Positions 6,791 through 16,277 of a stretch of 37,552 bases of DNA are shown in pieces (positions within the stretch are counted from its first letter, which is position 1; each line of letters begins with the position of its first letter). A program made the translations under genes and the position numbers. Below the pieces are notes generated by a model. It was given only the letters and a program-made list of their open reading frames with translations, made no database searches and was not told the origin of the DNA. Origin of the DNA: Paracoccaceae bacterium (lineage in GTDB: Bacteria > Pseudomonadota > Alphaproteobacteria > Rhodobacterales > Rhodobacteraceae); NCBI GenBank assembly GCA_028875855.1, contig JAGWVA010000039.1:1-37552 (forward strand), in the 5' to 3' direction.

Positions 6791-8034
6791 GCGCGCCGGT
6801 CTTCTCCACCCTCGGCTGCCGCCTCAACGCCTATGAATCCGAGGCGATGCGCGAGTTGTCCCAAGGGATCGACAACCTTGTCGTCGTGAACACCTGCGCG
6901 GTGACGGCCGAGGCCGTGCGCAAGGCCAAGCAGGAGATCCGCAAGCTGCGGCGGGAAAACCCCGACGCCACGCTGATCGTCACCGGCTGCGCGGCACAGA
7001 CCGAGCCCGAGACCTTCGCCGCCATGCCCGAGGTCAGCCGCGTCATCGGCAACGCCGAAAAGATGCAGCCCGCGACATGGGACGCGCTGAAGGTGCCCGA
7101 CCTGATCGGCCAGACCGAGCGCGTGCAGGTCGATGACATCATGTCGGTGAAGGAAACCGCAGGCCACCTGATCGACGGCTTCGGCCGGCATCGCGCCTAT
7201 GTGCAGGTCCAGAATGGCTGCGACCACCGCTGCACCTTCTGCATCATCCCCTATGGCCGGGGCAATTCGCGGTCGGTCCCCGCGGGCGTCGTCGTGGAAC
7301 AGATCAGGCGTCTGGTGGACAAGGGCTTCCGCGAAGTCGTGCTGACCGGGGTGGACCTGACCTCCTGGGGCGCCGACCTGCCGATGGAACCGCATCTGGG
7401 CGATCTGGTGCAGCGCATCCTGCGGCTGGTGCCGGATCTGGAGCGGCTGCGGATTTCCTCGATCGACTCGATCGAGGCGGACCCCGCGCTGATGGAGGCG
7501 ATCGGGGGCGAGGCGCGGCTGATGCCGCATCTGCACCTGAGCCTTCAGCATGGCGACGACCTGATCCTCAAGCGGATGAAGCGCCGCCACCTGCGCGACG
7601 ACGCGATCCGCTTCTGCGAAGAGGCGCGGCGGCTGCGGCCCGGCATCGTCTTCGGCGCCGACATCATCGCCGGCTTCCCGACCGAGACCGAGGCGCATTT
7701 CGAGAGCTCTCTGAAGCTCGTCGAGGATTGCGGCCTGACCTTCCTGCACGTCTTCCCCTATTCCCGCCGTCAGGGCACGCCCGCCGCGCGCATGCCGCAG
7801 GTGCCCGGCCCCGCGATCCGCGAACGCGCCGCCCGCCTGCGTGCGGCGGGCGATGCGGCGCTTCTGCGCCACCTACAGGCCGAAGTCGGCCAGACCCACC
7901 GCGTGCTGATCGAGCGTCCCCGGATGGGGCGGACCGAACAGTTCACCGAGGTGCATTTCGCCGCCGATCAACCCGAGGGGCAGATCGTGACCGCCACGAT
8001 CGCCGCCCACGACGGCGCGACCCTGCTGGCCTGA
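6787..8034 (+). CDS. mtaB: tRNA t6A37 methylthiotransferase MtaB
   Basis: Radical-SAM enzyme that adds a methylthio group to N6-threonylcarbamoyladenosine at position 37 of ANN-decoding tRNAs. 415 residues. The N-terminal UPF0004 domain has cluster cysteines C11, C37 and C68; the radical SAM motif is C145-x3-C149-x2-C152 (CDHRCTFC); a TRAM-like segment is expected in the last 60 residues. The start ATG at 6787 overlaps the dapF stop by four bases; the longer upstream open frame is a shadow inside dapF. MtaB rather than MiaB or RimO is favoured by the short N-terminus (GCRLNAYES) and IIPYGRG after the cluster motif. Its likely substrates include tRNA-Lys, two of which are encoded just upstream, though this neighbourhood may be chance. 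Confidence 0.93.
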   Translation: MSAPVFSTLGCRLNAYESEAMRELSQGIDNLVVVNTCAVTAEAVRKAKQEIRKLRRENPDATLIVTGCAAQTEPETFAAMPEVSRVIGNAEKMQPATWDALKVPDLIGQTERVQVDDIMSVKETAGHLIDGFGRHRAYVQVQNGCDHRCTFCIIPYGRGNSRSVPAGVVVEQIRRLVDKGFREVVLTGVDLTSWGADLPMEPHLGDLVQRILRLVPDLERLRISSIDSIEADPALMEAIGGEARLMPHLHLSLQHGDDLILKRMKRRHLRDDAIRFCEEARRLRPGIVFGADIIAGFPTETEAHFESSLKLVEDCGLTFLHVFPYSRRQGTPAARMPQVPGPAIRERAARLRAAGDAALLRHLQAEVGQTHRVLIERPRMGRTEQFTEVHFAADQPEGQIVTATIAAHDGATLLA

Positions 8035-8052
8035 CCGGCGCAACCCCCGATG

Positions 8053-8072
8053 CGCCCCGTCAATGCGGGGCG
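8053..8072 (+). terminator. Hairpin after mtaB
   Basis: CGCCCCG (8053-8059), six-base loop, CGGGGCG (8066-8072): a perfect seven-pair stem 18 bases after the mtaB stop. No T-tract follows, so it is at best a weak or factor-dependent terminator. Confidence 0.35.
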
Positions 8073-8119
8073 ATCACGCCGCCGCGATCCTTTCGCTATT
8101 GCACGTGAAAGGAAGCGAC

Positions 8120-8527
8120 ATGCGAAACGGACCTCTTTCCCTCTGCCTTGCCGCGGCTGCTCTGGCGGTTGCCCTGCCTGCCGCGGCGCAAGACGAGACC
8201 ATCGGCAAACAGCTGTTCGAGACCCATTGCGCCGTCTGTCACGGCGTCTCGGCCCGCGGGGATGGCGACATGTCGGGGATCATGACGATCCCGGCGCCGG
8301 ACCTGACGTTGCTTGCGCACAACAACCACGGCGACTTTCCGATGCTGAAGGTGGTCCATATCATCGACGGCCGGACCGGAATCCGCGCGCATGGCAACCC
8401 GATGCCGCTGTTTGCCGAAACCTTCGGGGCGGCGGATGTTTCGGGGATGGACCCTTACGGCGGCGTGATCGCGGCGCGCGGGCGGGTGATGTCGGTGGCG
8501 CTCTACCTCGAGACGTTGCAGCGTTAG
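8120..8527 (+). CDS. Small secreted class I cytochrome c
   Basis: Periplasmic mono-haem electron carrier, 135 residues. Signal peptide residues 1-23 ending in AAA before QDE; haem-binding C37-A-V-C40-H41; likely axial methionine M95 in GNPMPLF. The ATG at 8120 has AAAGGAAG six bases upstream; the frame is open to 8063 but without a start signal. After the haem motif it carries GVSARGDG, common in cytochromes of the c-552/c-555 kind and in cytochrome subunits of dehydrogenases. It appears to be a single gene; its electron partner is not evident from the neighbours. Confidence 0.9.
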   Translation: MRNGPLSLCLAAAALAVALPAAAQDETIGKQLFETHCAVCHGVSARGDGDMSGIMTIPAPDLTLLAHNNHGDFPMLKVVHIIDGRTGIRAHGNPMPLFAETFGAADVSGMDPYGGVIAARGRVMSVALYLETLQR

Positions 8528-8581
8528 GGCTTGGCGGCGACGGGGCGCTGGCCTAGACCTCCGGGATCACCGGAGGCCGCC

Positions 8582-9187
8582 ATGCACCCCAACCCCGCCT
8601 TTCGCCAGACGCCGATTTCGGACAACCTCGCCTTTGCCGCCGACCGGGGCTTCGGCACCCTGTGCGTCAATGCCCCGGCCGGTCCGCTTCTGTCGCATGT
8701 GCCCTTTCTCCTCGACGGGGCGGGCGCCGAGGCCGACCTGCACCTTGTGCGGTCGAACCCCATCGTGGCGCTGCTGAAAGACCCGCAGCCCGCCGTGATC
8801 GCGGTCACGGGACCCGATGGCTACATTTCCCCCGACTGGTATGGCGTGCCCGATCAGGTGCCGACGTGGAACTATGTCGCCGTCCACCTGCGCGGCACGC
8901 TGGCCCTGCTGCCCGATGCCGATCTGCGCCCGATGCTCGACCGGCTGTCAGCCGAATTCGAGGCGCGGCTTCTGCCCAAGACGCCCTGGACCTCGGACAA
9001 GATGACCCCCGGCGTCATGGAGCGGATGATGCGGATGATCGTGCCCTGCCGCCTGACGATCACCGATGTGCAGGGCACGTGGAAGCTGTCGCAGAACAAG
9101 CCCGACGCCGCCCGCTTTGGCGCGGCCGAAGGTGTCGCGGCCTTGCCGCAGCCGGAGAGGCTTGCCCCCCTCATGCGCCGGGCATAG
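8582..9187 (+). CDS. PaiB-like FMN-binding protein
   Basis: 201 residues matching the PaiB/FMN-binding split-barrel family (annotated elsewhere as negative transcriptional regulator of sporulation and protease genes; the biochemical role in proteobacteria is unclear, probably a flavin-binding oxidoreductase-like fold). Recognisable features are the N-terminal HPNPAF, the motif HVPFLLD with LHLVRSNP, the central YISPDWYG with VPTWNY, and C-terminal KLSQNKP. The ATG at 8582 has GGAGG at 8572-8576. It lies 54 bases after the cytochrome gene and 64 before the GST gene on the same strand, so a short operon is possible. Confidence 0.88.
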   Translation: MHPNPAFRQTPISDNLAFAADRGFGTLCVNAPAGPLLSHVPFLLDGAGAEADLHLVRSNPIVALLKDPQPAVIAVTGPDGYISPDWYGVPDQVPTWNYVAVHLRGTLALLPDADLRPMLDRLSAEFEARLLPKTPWTSDKMTPGVMERMMRMIVPCRLTITDVQGTWKLSQNKPDAARFGAAEGVAALPQPERLAPLMRRA

Positions 9188-9251
9188 CCCTGTGGACAGG
9201 CACGCGACCCCGTCCTAGGGTGCCGGACGATCCATCCCGAAAGGACTGTCC

Positions 9252-9857
9252 ATGCGCCTCTTTCACGCCCTCGCCTCTCCCTTCGTCCGCAAGGTCGTCG
9301 TGCTGCTCAAGGAAACCGGGCAGGAGACTGCCGTGACGCTGGTGCCGGTCGCGGGCAATGCCGTCGATCCGGGCACGATGCCGGTGGCGCAGAACCCGCT
9401 GGGCAAGATCCCGACGCTGGAGCGCGAGGACGGCACGGCGCTGTATGACAGCCGGGTGATCTGTCGCTACCTCGACGACCGGGCGGGTGGTCGGCTCTAT
9501 CCCGCCGCGCCCCGCCTGTGGGAGACGCTGACGCTGGAAGCGACCGCCGACGGGATCATGGATGCCGCGGTGCTGATGCGCTACGAAGTCATCACCCGGG
9601 ACGAAGACAAACGCTCTGCCGCATGGCTCGAAGGGCAATGGGCCAAGATTTCCCGCACGCTCGACGTTCTCGAGGCGCGCTGGATGAGCCACCTTTCCGG
9701 TCCGCTCGACATGGGGCAGGTGGCCGTGGGCTGCGCGCTTGGCTATCTGGATTTCCGGCTGGCGGATCGGGATTGGCGCGCCGGGCATCCCCAGCTTGCC
9801 GACTGGTATGCCGCCTTCGCCGCGCGCGACAGCATGAAGGCGACCGCCCCGGCCTGA
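9252..9857 (+). CDS. Glutathione S-transferase family protein
   Basis: Cytosolic thiol transferase, 201 residues. The N-terminal thioredoxin-like domain (1-80) has the active-site serine S9 in ASPFVRKV, the glutathione-contacting NPLGKIPTLE and the motif YDSRVICRYLD; the helical C-terminal domain follows (85-201). An AAAGGA site precedes the ATG. It is the last gene before the bc1 control region. Substrate is not predictable. Confidence 0.93.
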   Translation: MRLFHALASPFVRKVVVLLKETGQETAVTLVPVAGNAVDPGTMPVAQNPLGKIPTLEREDGTALYDSRVICRYLDDRAGGRLYPAAPRLWETLTLEATADGIMDAAVLMRYEVITRDEDKRSAAWLEGQWAKISRTLDVLEARWMSHLSGPLDMGQVAVGCALGYLDFRLADRDWRAGHPQLADWYAAFAARDSMKATAPA

Positions 9858-10118
9858 CTCGCCCCGCGGCCGGGGGAATCGCCCGTGGTGGCCTTCGGGT
9901 CACAACTTGCCGGGCAATATCGCCCGACTCACGCGTCGGTAACTGGACTGTAACCCTCGGGTAGGTAATTTTTGCGTCATATCCCTTGAAGCTGCGCCCT
10001 ATTGTCCGCTGGACGTGCGGAAAGTGTGACGCTAATTAGCCTGAGGGATAGGCTGCGGGGGACCGCGGCCAGGCTTTGCACAGGCCGGCAATAACTGGCT
10101 ATGGAAGGGAGAAGGTTC
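9858..10118 (+). promoter_or_regulatory. Control region of the cytochrome bc1 operon
   Basis: 261 bases without a gene. Contains a six-pair hairpin with TTCG loop (9888-9903), possibly a weak terminator for the GST gene, and a second short inverted repeat CGGGC-N6-GCCCG (9911-9926). No clear -35/-10 pair is seen; TTTTTGCGTCATAT (9969-9982) and CTAATTAG (10031-10038) are the AT-richest spots. No FNR-type TTGAT-N4-ATCAA box was found. Confidence 0.4.
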
Positions 10119-10682
10119 GTGTCTCACGCAGAAGACCACCAGGCAACCCGCAGGGATTTCCTGTATTACGCGACTGCCGGAGCCGGTGCAGTAACCGCCG
10201 GCGCCGCGATCTGGCCGCTGATCAACCAGATGAACCCCTCGGCCGACGTTCAGGCGCTTGCCTCGATCGAAGTTCCGATCGGCGGGGTTGCGGAAGGCAC
10301 GCAGATTACCGTGAAATGGCAGGGCAAGCCGATCTTCATCCGTCACCGGACGGCGAAGGAGATCAAGGAAGGCCGCGCCGTGAAGGTCAGCGAACTGCCC
10401 GACCCGAAGGCCGAGAACCTGAACCTGCCCGACGGCGCCCCCGCCACGGATGAGAACCGGACCCTCGACAAAGAGGGCAAGTGGCTCGTGATGATCGGCA
10501 TCTGCACGCACCTTGGCTGCGTGCCGCTGGGCAACAACGCCGGCGAATTCGACGGCTGGTTCTGCCCCTGCCACGGTTCGCAATACGACACCGCCGGCCG
10601 CATCCGCAAAGGGCCCGCGCCGCGCAACCTCGAAATTCCGGTCAACAAGTTCAGCGACCCGAACACCATCAAGATCGGCTAA
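10119..10682 (+). CDS. petA: Ubiquinol-cytochrome c reductase Rieske iron-sulfur subunit
   Basis: High-potential 2Fe-2S subunit of the bc1 complex, transferring an electron from ubiquinol to cytochrome c1; anchored in the inner membrane and exported by the Tat system. 187 residues from GTG 10119, chosen because the protein then begins MSHAED like R. capsulatus PetA and AAGGGAGAAGG lies upstream; an in-frame ATG at 10101 adds only six residues. Twin arginine R11-R12 before [10 protein letters not shown], one N-terminal membrane helix (about 17-36). Cluster ligands C129 and H131 (CTHLGC) and C149 and H152 (CPCHGS); C134-C151 disulfide. First gene of petABC, 11 bases before petB. Confidence 0.97.
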   Translation: MSHAEDHQATRRDFLYYATAGAGAVTAGAAIWPLINQMNPSADVQALASIEVPIGGVAEGTQITVKWQGKPIFIRHRTAKEIKEGRAVKVSELPDPKAENLNLPDGAPATDENRTLDKEGKWLVMIGICTHLGCVPLGNNAGEFDGWFCPCHGSQYDTAGRIRKGPAPRNLEIPVNKFSDPNTIKIG

Positions 10683-10693
10683 GGGAGATACCG

Positions 10694-12022
10694 ATGGCTG
10701 GAATTCCTCACGACCATTACGAGCCGAAGAGCGGCTTCGAGAAGTGGCTGCACAAGCGGCTCCCGATCGTCGGGCTGTTCTACGACACGCTCATGATCCC
10801 CACGCCGAAGAACCTGAACTGGCTCTGGATCTGGGGCATCGTGCTGACCTTCTGCCTTGCGCTGCAGATCGTGACCGGCATCGTTCTGGCGATGCACTAC
10901 ACGCCGCAGACCGGGCTGGCCTTCGCTTCGGTCGAGCACATGATGCGCGACGTGAACGGCGGCTACATGATCCGCTACATGCACATGAACGGCGCGACGC
11001 TGTTCTTCATCGCCGTCTATGTCCACATCTTCCGCGGCCTGTTCTACGGCAGCTACAAGGCCCCGCGCGAAGTGACGTGGATCATCGGCATGCTGATCTA
11101 CCTTGCCATGATGGCGACCGCCTTCATGGGCTACGTGCTTCCCTGGGGGCAGATGTCCTTCTGGGGCGCCACGGTGATCACCGGCCTCTTCGGCGCGATC
11201 CCCGGCATCGGGCCGCACATCCAGACCTGGCTTCTGGGCGGGCCCGCGGTGTCGAACGCGACGCTGAACCGCTTCTTCTCGCTGCACTACCTGCTGCCCT
11301 TCATCATTGCGGCGCTGGTGGCGGTGCACATCTGGGCCTTCCACACCACCGGCAACAACAACCCCACCGGTGTTGAAGTGCGCCGTGGCTCGAAAGAGGA
11401 AGCCGCGAAGGACACGGTTCCCTTCTGGCCCTACTTCGTTATCAAGGACCTGTTCGCGCTTGGCGTCATCATGACGATCTTCTTCGCCGTGGTGGCCTTC
11501 ATGCCGAACTACTTCGGCTCGCCGGACAACTACATCATGGCGGATTCGCTCAAGACCCCGCCCTCGATCGAGCCGGAATGGTACTTCCTGCCGTTCTACG
11601 CGATCCTGCGCGCCTTCACCCAGGACGTCTGGATCGTGCAGCTCGCCCACTTCGTGACCTTCGGTCTTGTCGATGCGAAGTTCTTCGGCGTGCTGGCGAT
11701 GTTCGGCGCGATCGCCGTGATGGCGCTGGCGCCCTGGCTTGACACCTCGTCCGTGCGCTCGGGCCGGTATCGCCCCTCGTTCAAGTGGTGGTTCCGCCTG
11801 CTGGTGTTCGATTTCCTCGTGCTGATGTGGTGCGGTTCGCAATTCCCGACCGCGCTGATCGGCTGGATCTCCCTTATCGCGGCGACCTACTGGTTCGCCT
11901 ACTTCCTGGTGATCCTGCCGCTGCTTGGCGTCATCGAGAAGCCGCTGAAGACGCCGGCCACGATCGAGGAAGACTTCAATGCGCACTACGGCGCGGGCGA
12001 AGCCGCCCACCCGGCCGAGTGA
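10694..12022 (+). CDS. petB: Cytochrome b subunit of the bc1 complex
   Basis: Integral membrane subunit with eight helices that carries haems bL and bH and forms the Qo and Qi sites. 442 residues. Haem ligands H97, H111, H198 and H212 and the Qo-site PEWY at 294-297 fall at exactly the R. capsulatus positions. The ATG has AAGGGAG seven bases upstream. It lies 11 bases after petA and 10 before petC. The large open frame on the opposite strand is a shadow. Confidence 0.98.
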   Translation: MAGIPHDHYEPKSGFEKWLHKRLPIVGLFYDTLMIPTPKNLNWLWIWGIVLTFCLALQIVTGIVLAMHYTPQTGLAFASVEHMMRDVNGGYMIRYMHMNGATLFFIAVYVHIFRGLFYGSYKAPREVTWIIGMLIYLAMMATAFMGYVLPWGQMSFWGATVITGLFGAIPGIGPHIQTWLLGGPAVSNATLNRFFSLHYLLPFIIAALVAVHIWAFHTTGNNNPTGVEVRRGSKEEAAKDTVPFWPYFVIKDLFALGVIMTIFFAVVAFMPNYFGSPDNYIMADSLKTPPSIEPEWYFLPFYAILRAFTQDVWIVQLAHFVTFGLVDAKFFGVLAMFGAIAVMALAPWLDTSSVRSGRYRPSFKWWFRLLVFDFLVLMWCGSQFPTALIGWISLIAATYWFAYFLVILPLLGVIEKPLKTPATIEEDFNAHYGAGEAAHPAE

Positions 12023-12032
12023 GAAAGGACCG

Positions 12033-12866
12033 ATGGAGATGATCCGGAAACTTACACTCACCGCTCTGGCAGCCTTTGCCGCGCTGGCGATCGGGCAGGC
12101 AAGCCCGGTCGCGGCCCAGGAGGCCGAGGCACACATCCCCGACATTCCGTTCTCGTTCGACGGTCCCTTCGGCACCTATGACCAGCACCAGCTGCAACGC
12201 GGTCTTCAGGTCTATACCGAGGTCTGCTCGACCTGCCACGGGATGGAACTCGTGCCCTTCCGGACGCTGGGCGATCCGGGCGGGCCGCATCTGACCCCGG
12301 AACAGGTCAAGGCCTATGCCGCGGCCTTCCCGGTCAACGATACCGCGTCGAACCCGCAATACATCGACGCGGCCAGCGGCAACCCGCGCAAGCTGTTGCC
12401 GACGGACACCTTCCCGGCCAACAATTCGATGGGCGCGCCGGACATGAGCGTGCTCGCCAAGGCGCGGGCGGCGTTCCACGGGCCCTACAAGCTGGGGATC
12501 AACCAGCTCATCCACGGGATCGGCGGTCCGCAGTATATCGTCGCCATCGTGAACGGCTACACCGGCAAGACCAAGGACGTGGCGGGCAACACCGTTTACG
12601 GCAACGACATCTTCCCGGGGGGCTGGATCCGCATGCCGCCGCCGCTGACCGACGGTCAGGTCACCTTCGCGGACGGTTCGCCCAACGACGTCAAGCACAT
12701 GTCCGAAGACGTCGCGGCCTTCCTGATGTGGGCGGCCGAACCGCACCTGAACGCGCGCAAGCACGCGGGCTTTACCGGTGTGTTCTTCGTGATCGTGCTG
12801 ACCTCGCTGCTGTATCTGACGAACAAGCGGCTCTGGGCTGGCGTGAAGGGCAAGAAGACCGCCTGA
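12033..12866 (+). CDS. petC: Cytochrome c1 subunit of the bc1 complex
   Basis: Membrane-anchored periplasmic cytochrome that accepts electrons from the Rieske protein and passes them to soluble cytochrome c. 277 residues from ATG 12033 (GAGAAAGGA just upstream; the longer frame begins inside petB). Signal peptide 1-29 ending PVAAQ; haem motif C65-S-T-C68-H69; axial M201 in WIRMPPP; C-terminal membrane anchor about 248-264 followed by positively charged KGKKTA. Last gene of the operon, followed by a terminator. Short for c1 insertions but all key residues are present. Confidence 0.97.
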   Translation: MEMIRKLTLTALAAFAALAIGQASPVAAQEAEAHIPDIPFSFDGPFGTYDQHQLQRGLQVYTEVCSTCHGMELVPFRTLGDPGGPHLTPEQVKAYAAAFPVNDTASNPQYIDAASGNPRKLLPTDTFPANNSMGAPDMSVLAKARAAFHGPYKLGINQLIHGIGGPQYIVAIVNGYTGKTKDVAGNTVYGNDIFPGGWIRMPPPLTDGQVTFADGSPNDVKHMSEDVAAFLMWAAEPHLNARKHAGFTGVFFVIVLTSLLYLTNKRLWAGVKGKKTA

Positions 12867-12892
12867 CGCCTGTCAGACCGGCAAGACCATGG

Positions 12893-12920
12893 ACCGCGCC
12901 CCCCGGGGCGCGGTTTTCCT
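12893..12920 (+). terminator. Terminator of the petABC operon
   Basis: ACCGCGCCCC (12893-12902) pairs with GGGGCGCGGT (12905-12914), followed by TTTCCTTT. A GC-rich stem with a T-rich tail, 26 bases after the petC stop. Confidence 0.8.
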
Positions 12921-12992
12921 TTGGGAAGACGTCCCCAAAACCCCTTGAGGGGCAGGCCCCGCGCCGCTAGACCGCTGGGAAAGGAGCCCGCC

Positions 12993-14093
12993 ATGAGCCT
13001 GAACACCTTCGGTCACCTGTTCCGCGTCACGACCTGGGGCGAAAGCCATGGCCCCGCCCTTGGCTGCACCATCGACGGCTGCCCCCCCGGCGTGCCCCTG
13101 ACCGAGGCCGATATCCAGCCTTGGCTGGATCGGCGCAAACCGGGCCAGAACCGCTTCACCACGCAACGGCGCGAGGCGGATGAGGTCAAGATCCTGTCGG
13201 GCACCTACGAGGGGCGCACGACGGGCACGCCGATCCAGCTCATGATCGAGAACACCGACCAGCGGTCCAAGGACTACAGCGAGATCGCGCAGAAGTTCCG
13301 CCCCGGTCATGCCGACATCACCTATTGGCAGAAATACGGCATCCGCGATCCGCGCGGGGGGGGCCGATCCTCGGCCCGCGAAACTGCCGCGCGCGTCGCG
13401 GCGGGGGGCGTCGCGCGGGCGGCGCTGGCCGCGCTTGCCCCGCAGGTGAAGATCACCGGCTACATGGTGCAGATGGGCCAGCATGCCATCGACCGCCGCC
13501 GCTTCGACTGGGCCGAGATCGAGCGGAACCCCTTCTGGGTGCCCGATGCCCGCGCGGCGCAGGACTGGGAGACCTATCTCGATGACCTGCGCAAGTCCGG
13601 CAACTCGGTCGGCGCGGTGATCGAGGTCGTGGCGCAGGGCGTGCCCGCGGGCCTTGGCGCCCCGATCTACGGCAAGCTCGACAGCGACCTTGCCGCCGCG
13701 ATGATGTCGATCAACGCCGTGAAAGGCGTCGAGATTGGCGAGGGCATGGCCGCCGCCGCCCTCACCGGGATCGAGAATGCCGACGAGATCGAGATGGGCA
13801 ACGACGGCCCCCGCTATCTGTCCAACCACGCAGGCGGCATCCTTGGCGGCATCTCGACCGGGCAGGACGTGGTTGTGCGCTTCGCCGTCAAACCCACCTC
13901 GTCGATCCTGACCCCGCGCAAGACCGTCACGCTGGCGGGCGAGGCGACCGAGCTTGTCACCAAGGGCCGCCATGACCCCTGCGTCGGCATCCGCGCCGTC
14001 CCGGTGGGCGAGGCGATGATGGCCTGCGTCCTCCTCGATCACCTGCTGCTGGATCGCGGCCAGACCGGCGGGCTGCGCGGCCAGATCGGCTGA
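12993..14093 (+). CDS. aroC: Chorismate synthase
   Basis: FMN-dependent enzyme of the shikimate pathway making chorismate from EPSP. 366 residues from ATG 12993 with AAGGAG eight bases upstream. Family signatures: [18 protein letters not shown] near the N-terminus, the RPGHAD motif, [17 protein letters not shown], and [15 protein letters not shown] near the C-terminus, including the conserved histidines. Monocistronic by spacing; it follows the petABC terminator. Confidence 0.98.
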   Translation: MSLNTFGHLFRVTTWGESHGPALGCTIDGCPPGVPLTEADIQPWLDRRKPGQNRFTTQRREADEVKILSGTYEGRTTGTPIQLMIENTDQRSKDYSEIAQKFRPGHADITYWQKYGIRDPRGGGRSSARETAARVAAGGVARAALAALAPQVKITGYMVQMGQHAIDRRRFDWAEIERNPFWVPDARAAQDWETYLDDLRKSGNSVGAVIEVVAQGVPAGLGAPIYGKLDSDLAAAMMSINAVKGVEIGEGMAAAALTGIENADEIEMGNDGPRYLSNHAGGILGGISTGQDVVVRFAVKPTSSILTPRKTVTLAGEATELVTKGRHDPCVGIRAVPVGEAMMACVLLDHLLLDRGQTGGLRGQIG

Positions 14094-14151
14094 GCCGACG
14101 GAACCGCGCTGGCAGGGCGTTGAATGCCCAGCCCGACACGGAGCCAGCCCC

Positions 14152-15051
14152 ATGCGCCTGATCCTTGCCTGCCTGCTTGCCCTCACGTTCGCCCCGACGG
14201 CGCGGGCCGAGATGACGCGGCACCGGATCGAGGTCGGCGGGCTGACCCGGCATTTCCTGCTCTATGTCCCGGCCTCGCTCCCCGAGCATCCCGGCCCCCG
14301 CCCGCTGGTCGTGGTCCTGCACGGCGGCGGCGGCACGGACGCCGAGGTCGCCCGCGCGACCCGGCACCGTTTCGAAGCGCTGGCCGAACAGGCCGGCTTC
14401 CTTGTCCTTTATCCCGACGCGATCGGCCGGATGTGGGACACGGGCGAGGGCGAGGTTTCGGCAGGCCTTTCCCCCCGCCGCGACGACCTTTCCTTTCTCA
14501 AGGCTGCCGTCACGGCTGTCGAGGCGCGCTATCCGGTGGATCGTTCGCGGCTTTTCGCAACCGGCATCTCGCGCGGCGGGCACATGAGCTACCTGCTCGC
14601 CTGCCGGGCGCCGGGCATGTTCCGCGCCATCGCGCCCGTCGCAATGACGCTGCCCGCCGGGCTTGCCGCCGATTGCGCCAAGGCTCCGCCGACCGGTTTT
14701 CTGTTGATCGAAGGCACGGCGGACCCGCTCGTCCCCTACAAGGGCGGTCGAGTCACCGTGCTTGGCCGCCAGCGCGACACGGTCCTGTCGGCGGATGCCA
14801 CGATGGCGGCCTTTGCCCGCATCAACCGCTGCGCGGGCGCGCGAACGGATGCCCCTATGGGGGCCGTGGACCGCATTCGCTACAGCAGTTGCGCCGTGCC
14901 CACGGGCTTTGACCGCGTGAAAGGCGGCGGCCACACATGGCCGTCTGGCCGGGTGGAGCTGCCGCGCTTCCTTGTGGGGCGGACGAACGAAGACATCTCG
15001 GGCGCGGACGAGATCTGGGCCTTCTTCGCCCGGTTTCCCGCGCGCGGTTAG
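14152..15051 (+). CDS. Secreted alpha/beta-hydrolase, PHB-depolymerase/LpqC-type esterase
   Basis: 299 residues. Sec signal peptide 1-19 (cleavage after ARA). Catalytic triad visible: nucleophile S140 in GISRGG, D191 in EGTADPLVPY, H261 in GGGHTWP; oxyanion loop LHGGGG at 56-61. This matches the esterase PHB depolymerase (LpqC, feruloyl-esterase-like) family, which contains polyhydroxybutyrate, acetyl-xylan and feruloyl esterases; the substrate is not known. The protein is periplasmic or secreted, so it would act on external polymers or esters rather than internal PHB granules. The 3' end overlaps the convergent thioredoxin gene by four bases. Confidence 0.88.
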   Translation: MRLILACLLALTFAPTARAEMTRHRIEVGGLTRHFLLYVPASLPEHPGPRPLVVVLHGGGGTDAEVARATRHRFEALAEQAGFLVLYPDAIGRMWDTGEGEVSAGLSPRRDDLSFLKAAVTAVEARYPVDRSRLFATGISRGGHMSYLLACRAPGMFRAIAPVAMTLPAGLAADCAKAPPTGFLLIEGTADPLVPYKGGRVTVLGRQRDTVLSADATMAAFARINRCAGARTDAPMGAVDRIRYSSCAVPTGFDRVKGGGHTWPSGRVELPRFLVGRTNEDISGADEIWAFFARFPARG

Positions 15052-15473
15052 GCCTTGGCGGCTGCGACCCCCGCGTCCAGCAGCGCCTTGATCTTCGCCT
15101 CGCCGGTCTCCCAGTTCAGCCGACCGATCTGCTTGTCGCCCTTCAGCACGATCAGCGTGGCCCGGTCGGTCACCTTCAGCGACTTCGCCAGCGCGCCGTT
15201 GCGGTAGGTGTCCCAATCGACCGTCACGAAATCGATGGCCTTGTCATAGCCCGGGTTCTCGGCCCGCAGCTTCTTGAGCACCCTCCGCTGCGCCGCGCAG
15301 GTCGTGCACCACGTGGCGGAGAAGTCGAGCAGCACGGTCTTTCCCTCGGCGAGGGCGGTTTTCACCATGCCGGGCTTGTAGGCCTCGGGTGCGGCAGCGC
15401 GCGCCTTTTCCACAAGCAGGGGCGTGGCCAGCGAGACGGCGGCGGTCAGGTTCAGAAAATCGCGGCGGTTCAT
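15048..15473 (-). CDS. Periplasmic thioredoxin-like protein with twin-arginine signal
   Basis: 141 residues. N-terminus MNRRDFLNLTAAVSLATPLL is a Tat-type signal (R3-R4), cleaved near AARA-AAPEA. Thioredoxin fold with active-site C56-T-T-C59 in TWCTTC; the cis-proline region is replaced by VTDRATLIV. Likely a disulfide reductase or thiol carrier that receives electrons from the CcdA-like protein encoded 14 bases upstream, with GGAGG before its ATG. Similar ccdA-thioredoxin pairs (such as soxV-soxW) feed reductant to periplasmic proteins; the target here is unknown. Confidence 0.88.
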   Translation of the reverse strand: MNRRDFLNLTAAVSLATPLLVEKARAAAPEAYKPGMVKTALAEGKTVLLDFSATWCTTCAAQRRVLKKLRAENPGYDKAIDFVTVDWDTYRNGALAKSLKVTDRATLIVLKGDKQIGRLNWETGEAKIKALLDAGVAAAKA

Positions 15474-15487
15474 CTTATCCTCCGGTG

Positions 15488-16201
15488 TCAGATCGAGACA
15501 GACAGGTTTTGAATCCAGTCGGGTGTGATCGAGAGCAGCCAGCCCTCGACGGGGTGTTCCATGGCGGTGAGCAGCGCAAGCCCCACAAGAACGAAGGCCG
15601 CGCCAAGGACCGGCTTGGCGGTCTGCGCGACCCGTTGCATCCGGGCGCGGTTGCGGATCAAGAGGCCCCGGGCCCCGTAGCCAAGCGCAACGACAACGGT
15701 GCCAACGCCCAGCGAGAAGGCGACCATGATCCCCGCCGCCTGCCCCAGATCGCGCCCCGACGCCGCCAGCGCCAGCGCGCCGCCCAGCGTGGGGCCGACG
15801 CAGGGGCTCCAGATCAGGCCGAGCAGCATCCCGCCAAGGAACTGCCCGCCCACGCCGCTGCCGGGCAACTGGTGCGCCCCACGATCGGCCCGGGCGGCAA
15901 GGCCCGCGGTCGCAAAGGCGAACCCGCGCCCCGCCACGGGCAGAAGCTGGGTCAGGCCAAAGGCAACCATGGCGGCTGCCCCCACCTGCGTGATCGTGTC
16001 CGGCGAAAGTCCGAAGGCCCCCGCAAGGCTGCCAAGTGCAAGGCCCGCGATCACGAAGGCGCTGCCCAGACCGGCCGCCAAGGCAAGCGGGCCGAACCGG
16101 CTGGCCTGCAACGCAGAGGCCAGCACGATCGGCAAGACCGGCAGAACGCAGGGATTGATGAGCGTCAGCAGACCGGCGGCATAGGCAAGGATCAGCGTCA
16201 T
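15488..16201 (-). CDS. ccdA: CcdA/DsbD-type membrane thiol electron transporter
   Basis: 237 residues, about six membrane helices. The two redox-active cysteines typical of CcdA are present: C18 in INPCVLPVLP and C134 in WSPCVGPTLGG. It moves electrons from cytosolic thioredoxin across the membrane to periplasmic thiol proteins. ATG 16201 is chosen (CGGAG six bases upstream) over an in-frame start at 16219. It forms an operon with the thioredoxin gene downstream. Whether it serves cytochrome c maturation or another pathway is not shown. Confidence 0.9.
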   Translation of the reverse strand: MTLILAYAAGLLTLINPCVLPVLPIVLASALQASRFGPLALAAGLGSAFVIAGLALGSLAGAFGLSPDTITQVGAAAMVAFGLTQLLPVAGRGFAFATAGLAARADRGAHQLPGSGVGGQFLGGMLLGLIWSPCVGPTLGGALALAASGRDLGQAAGIMVAFSLGVGTVVVALGYGARGLLIRNRARMQRVAQTAKPVLGAAFVLVGLALLTAMEHPVEGWLLSITPDWIQNLSVSI

Positions 16202-16277
16202 GGCGGCTCCGGGTATCACTTACCCTGCCTGACTCTACGCCCGTGCGGACGTTACGGATGCATCGTTCACAAAGCTG

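Noticed and set aside
6163-7872. 569-codon frame opposite dapF and mtaB
   Set aside because: Antisense shadow; both sense genes have complete catalytic motifs.
10679-12175. 498-codon frame opposite petB
   Set aside because: Antisense shadow of cytochrome b, very rich in His, Arg and Glu.
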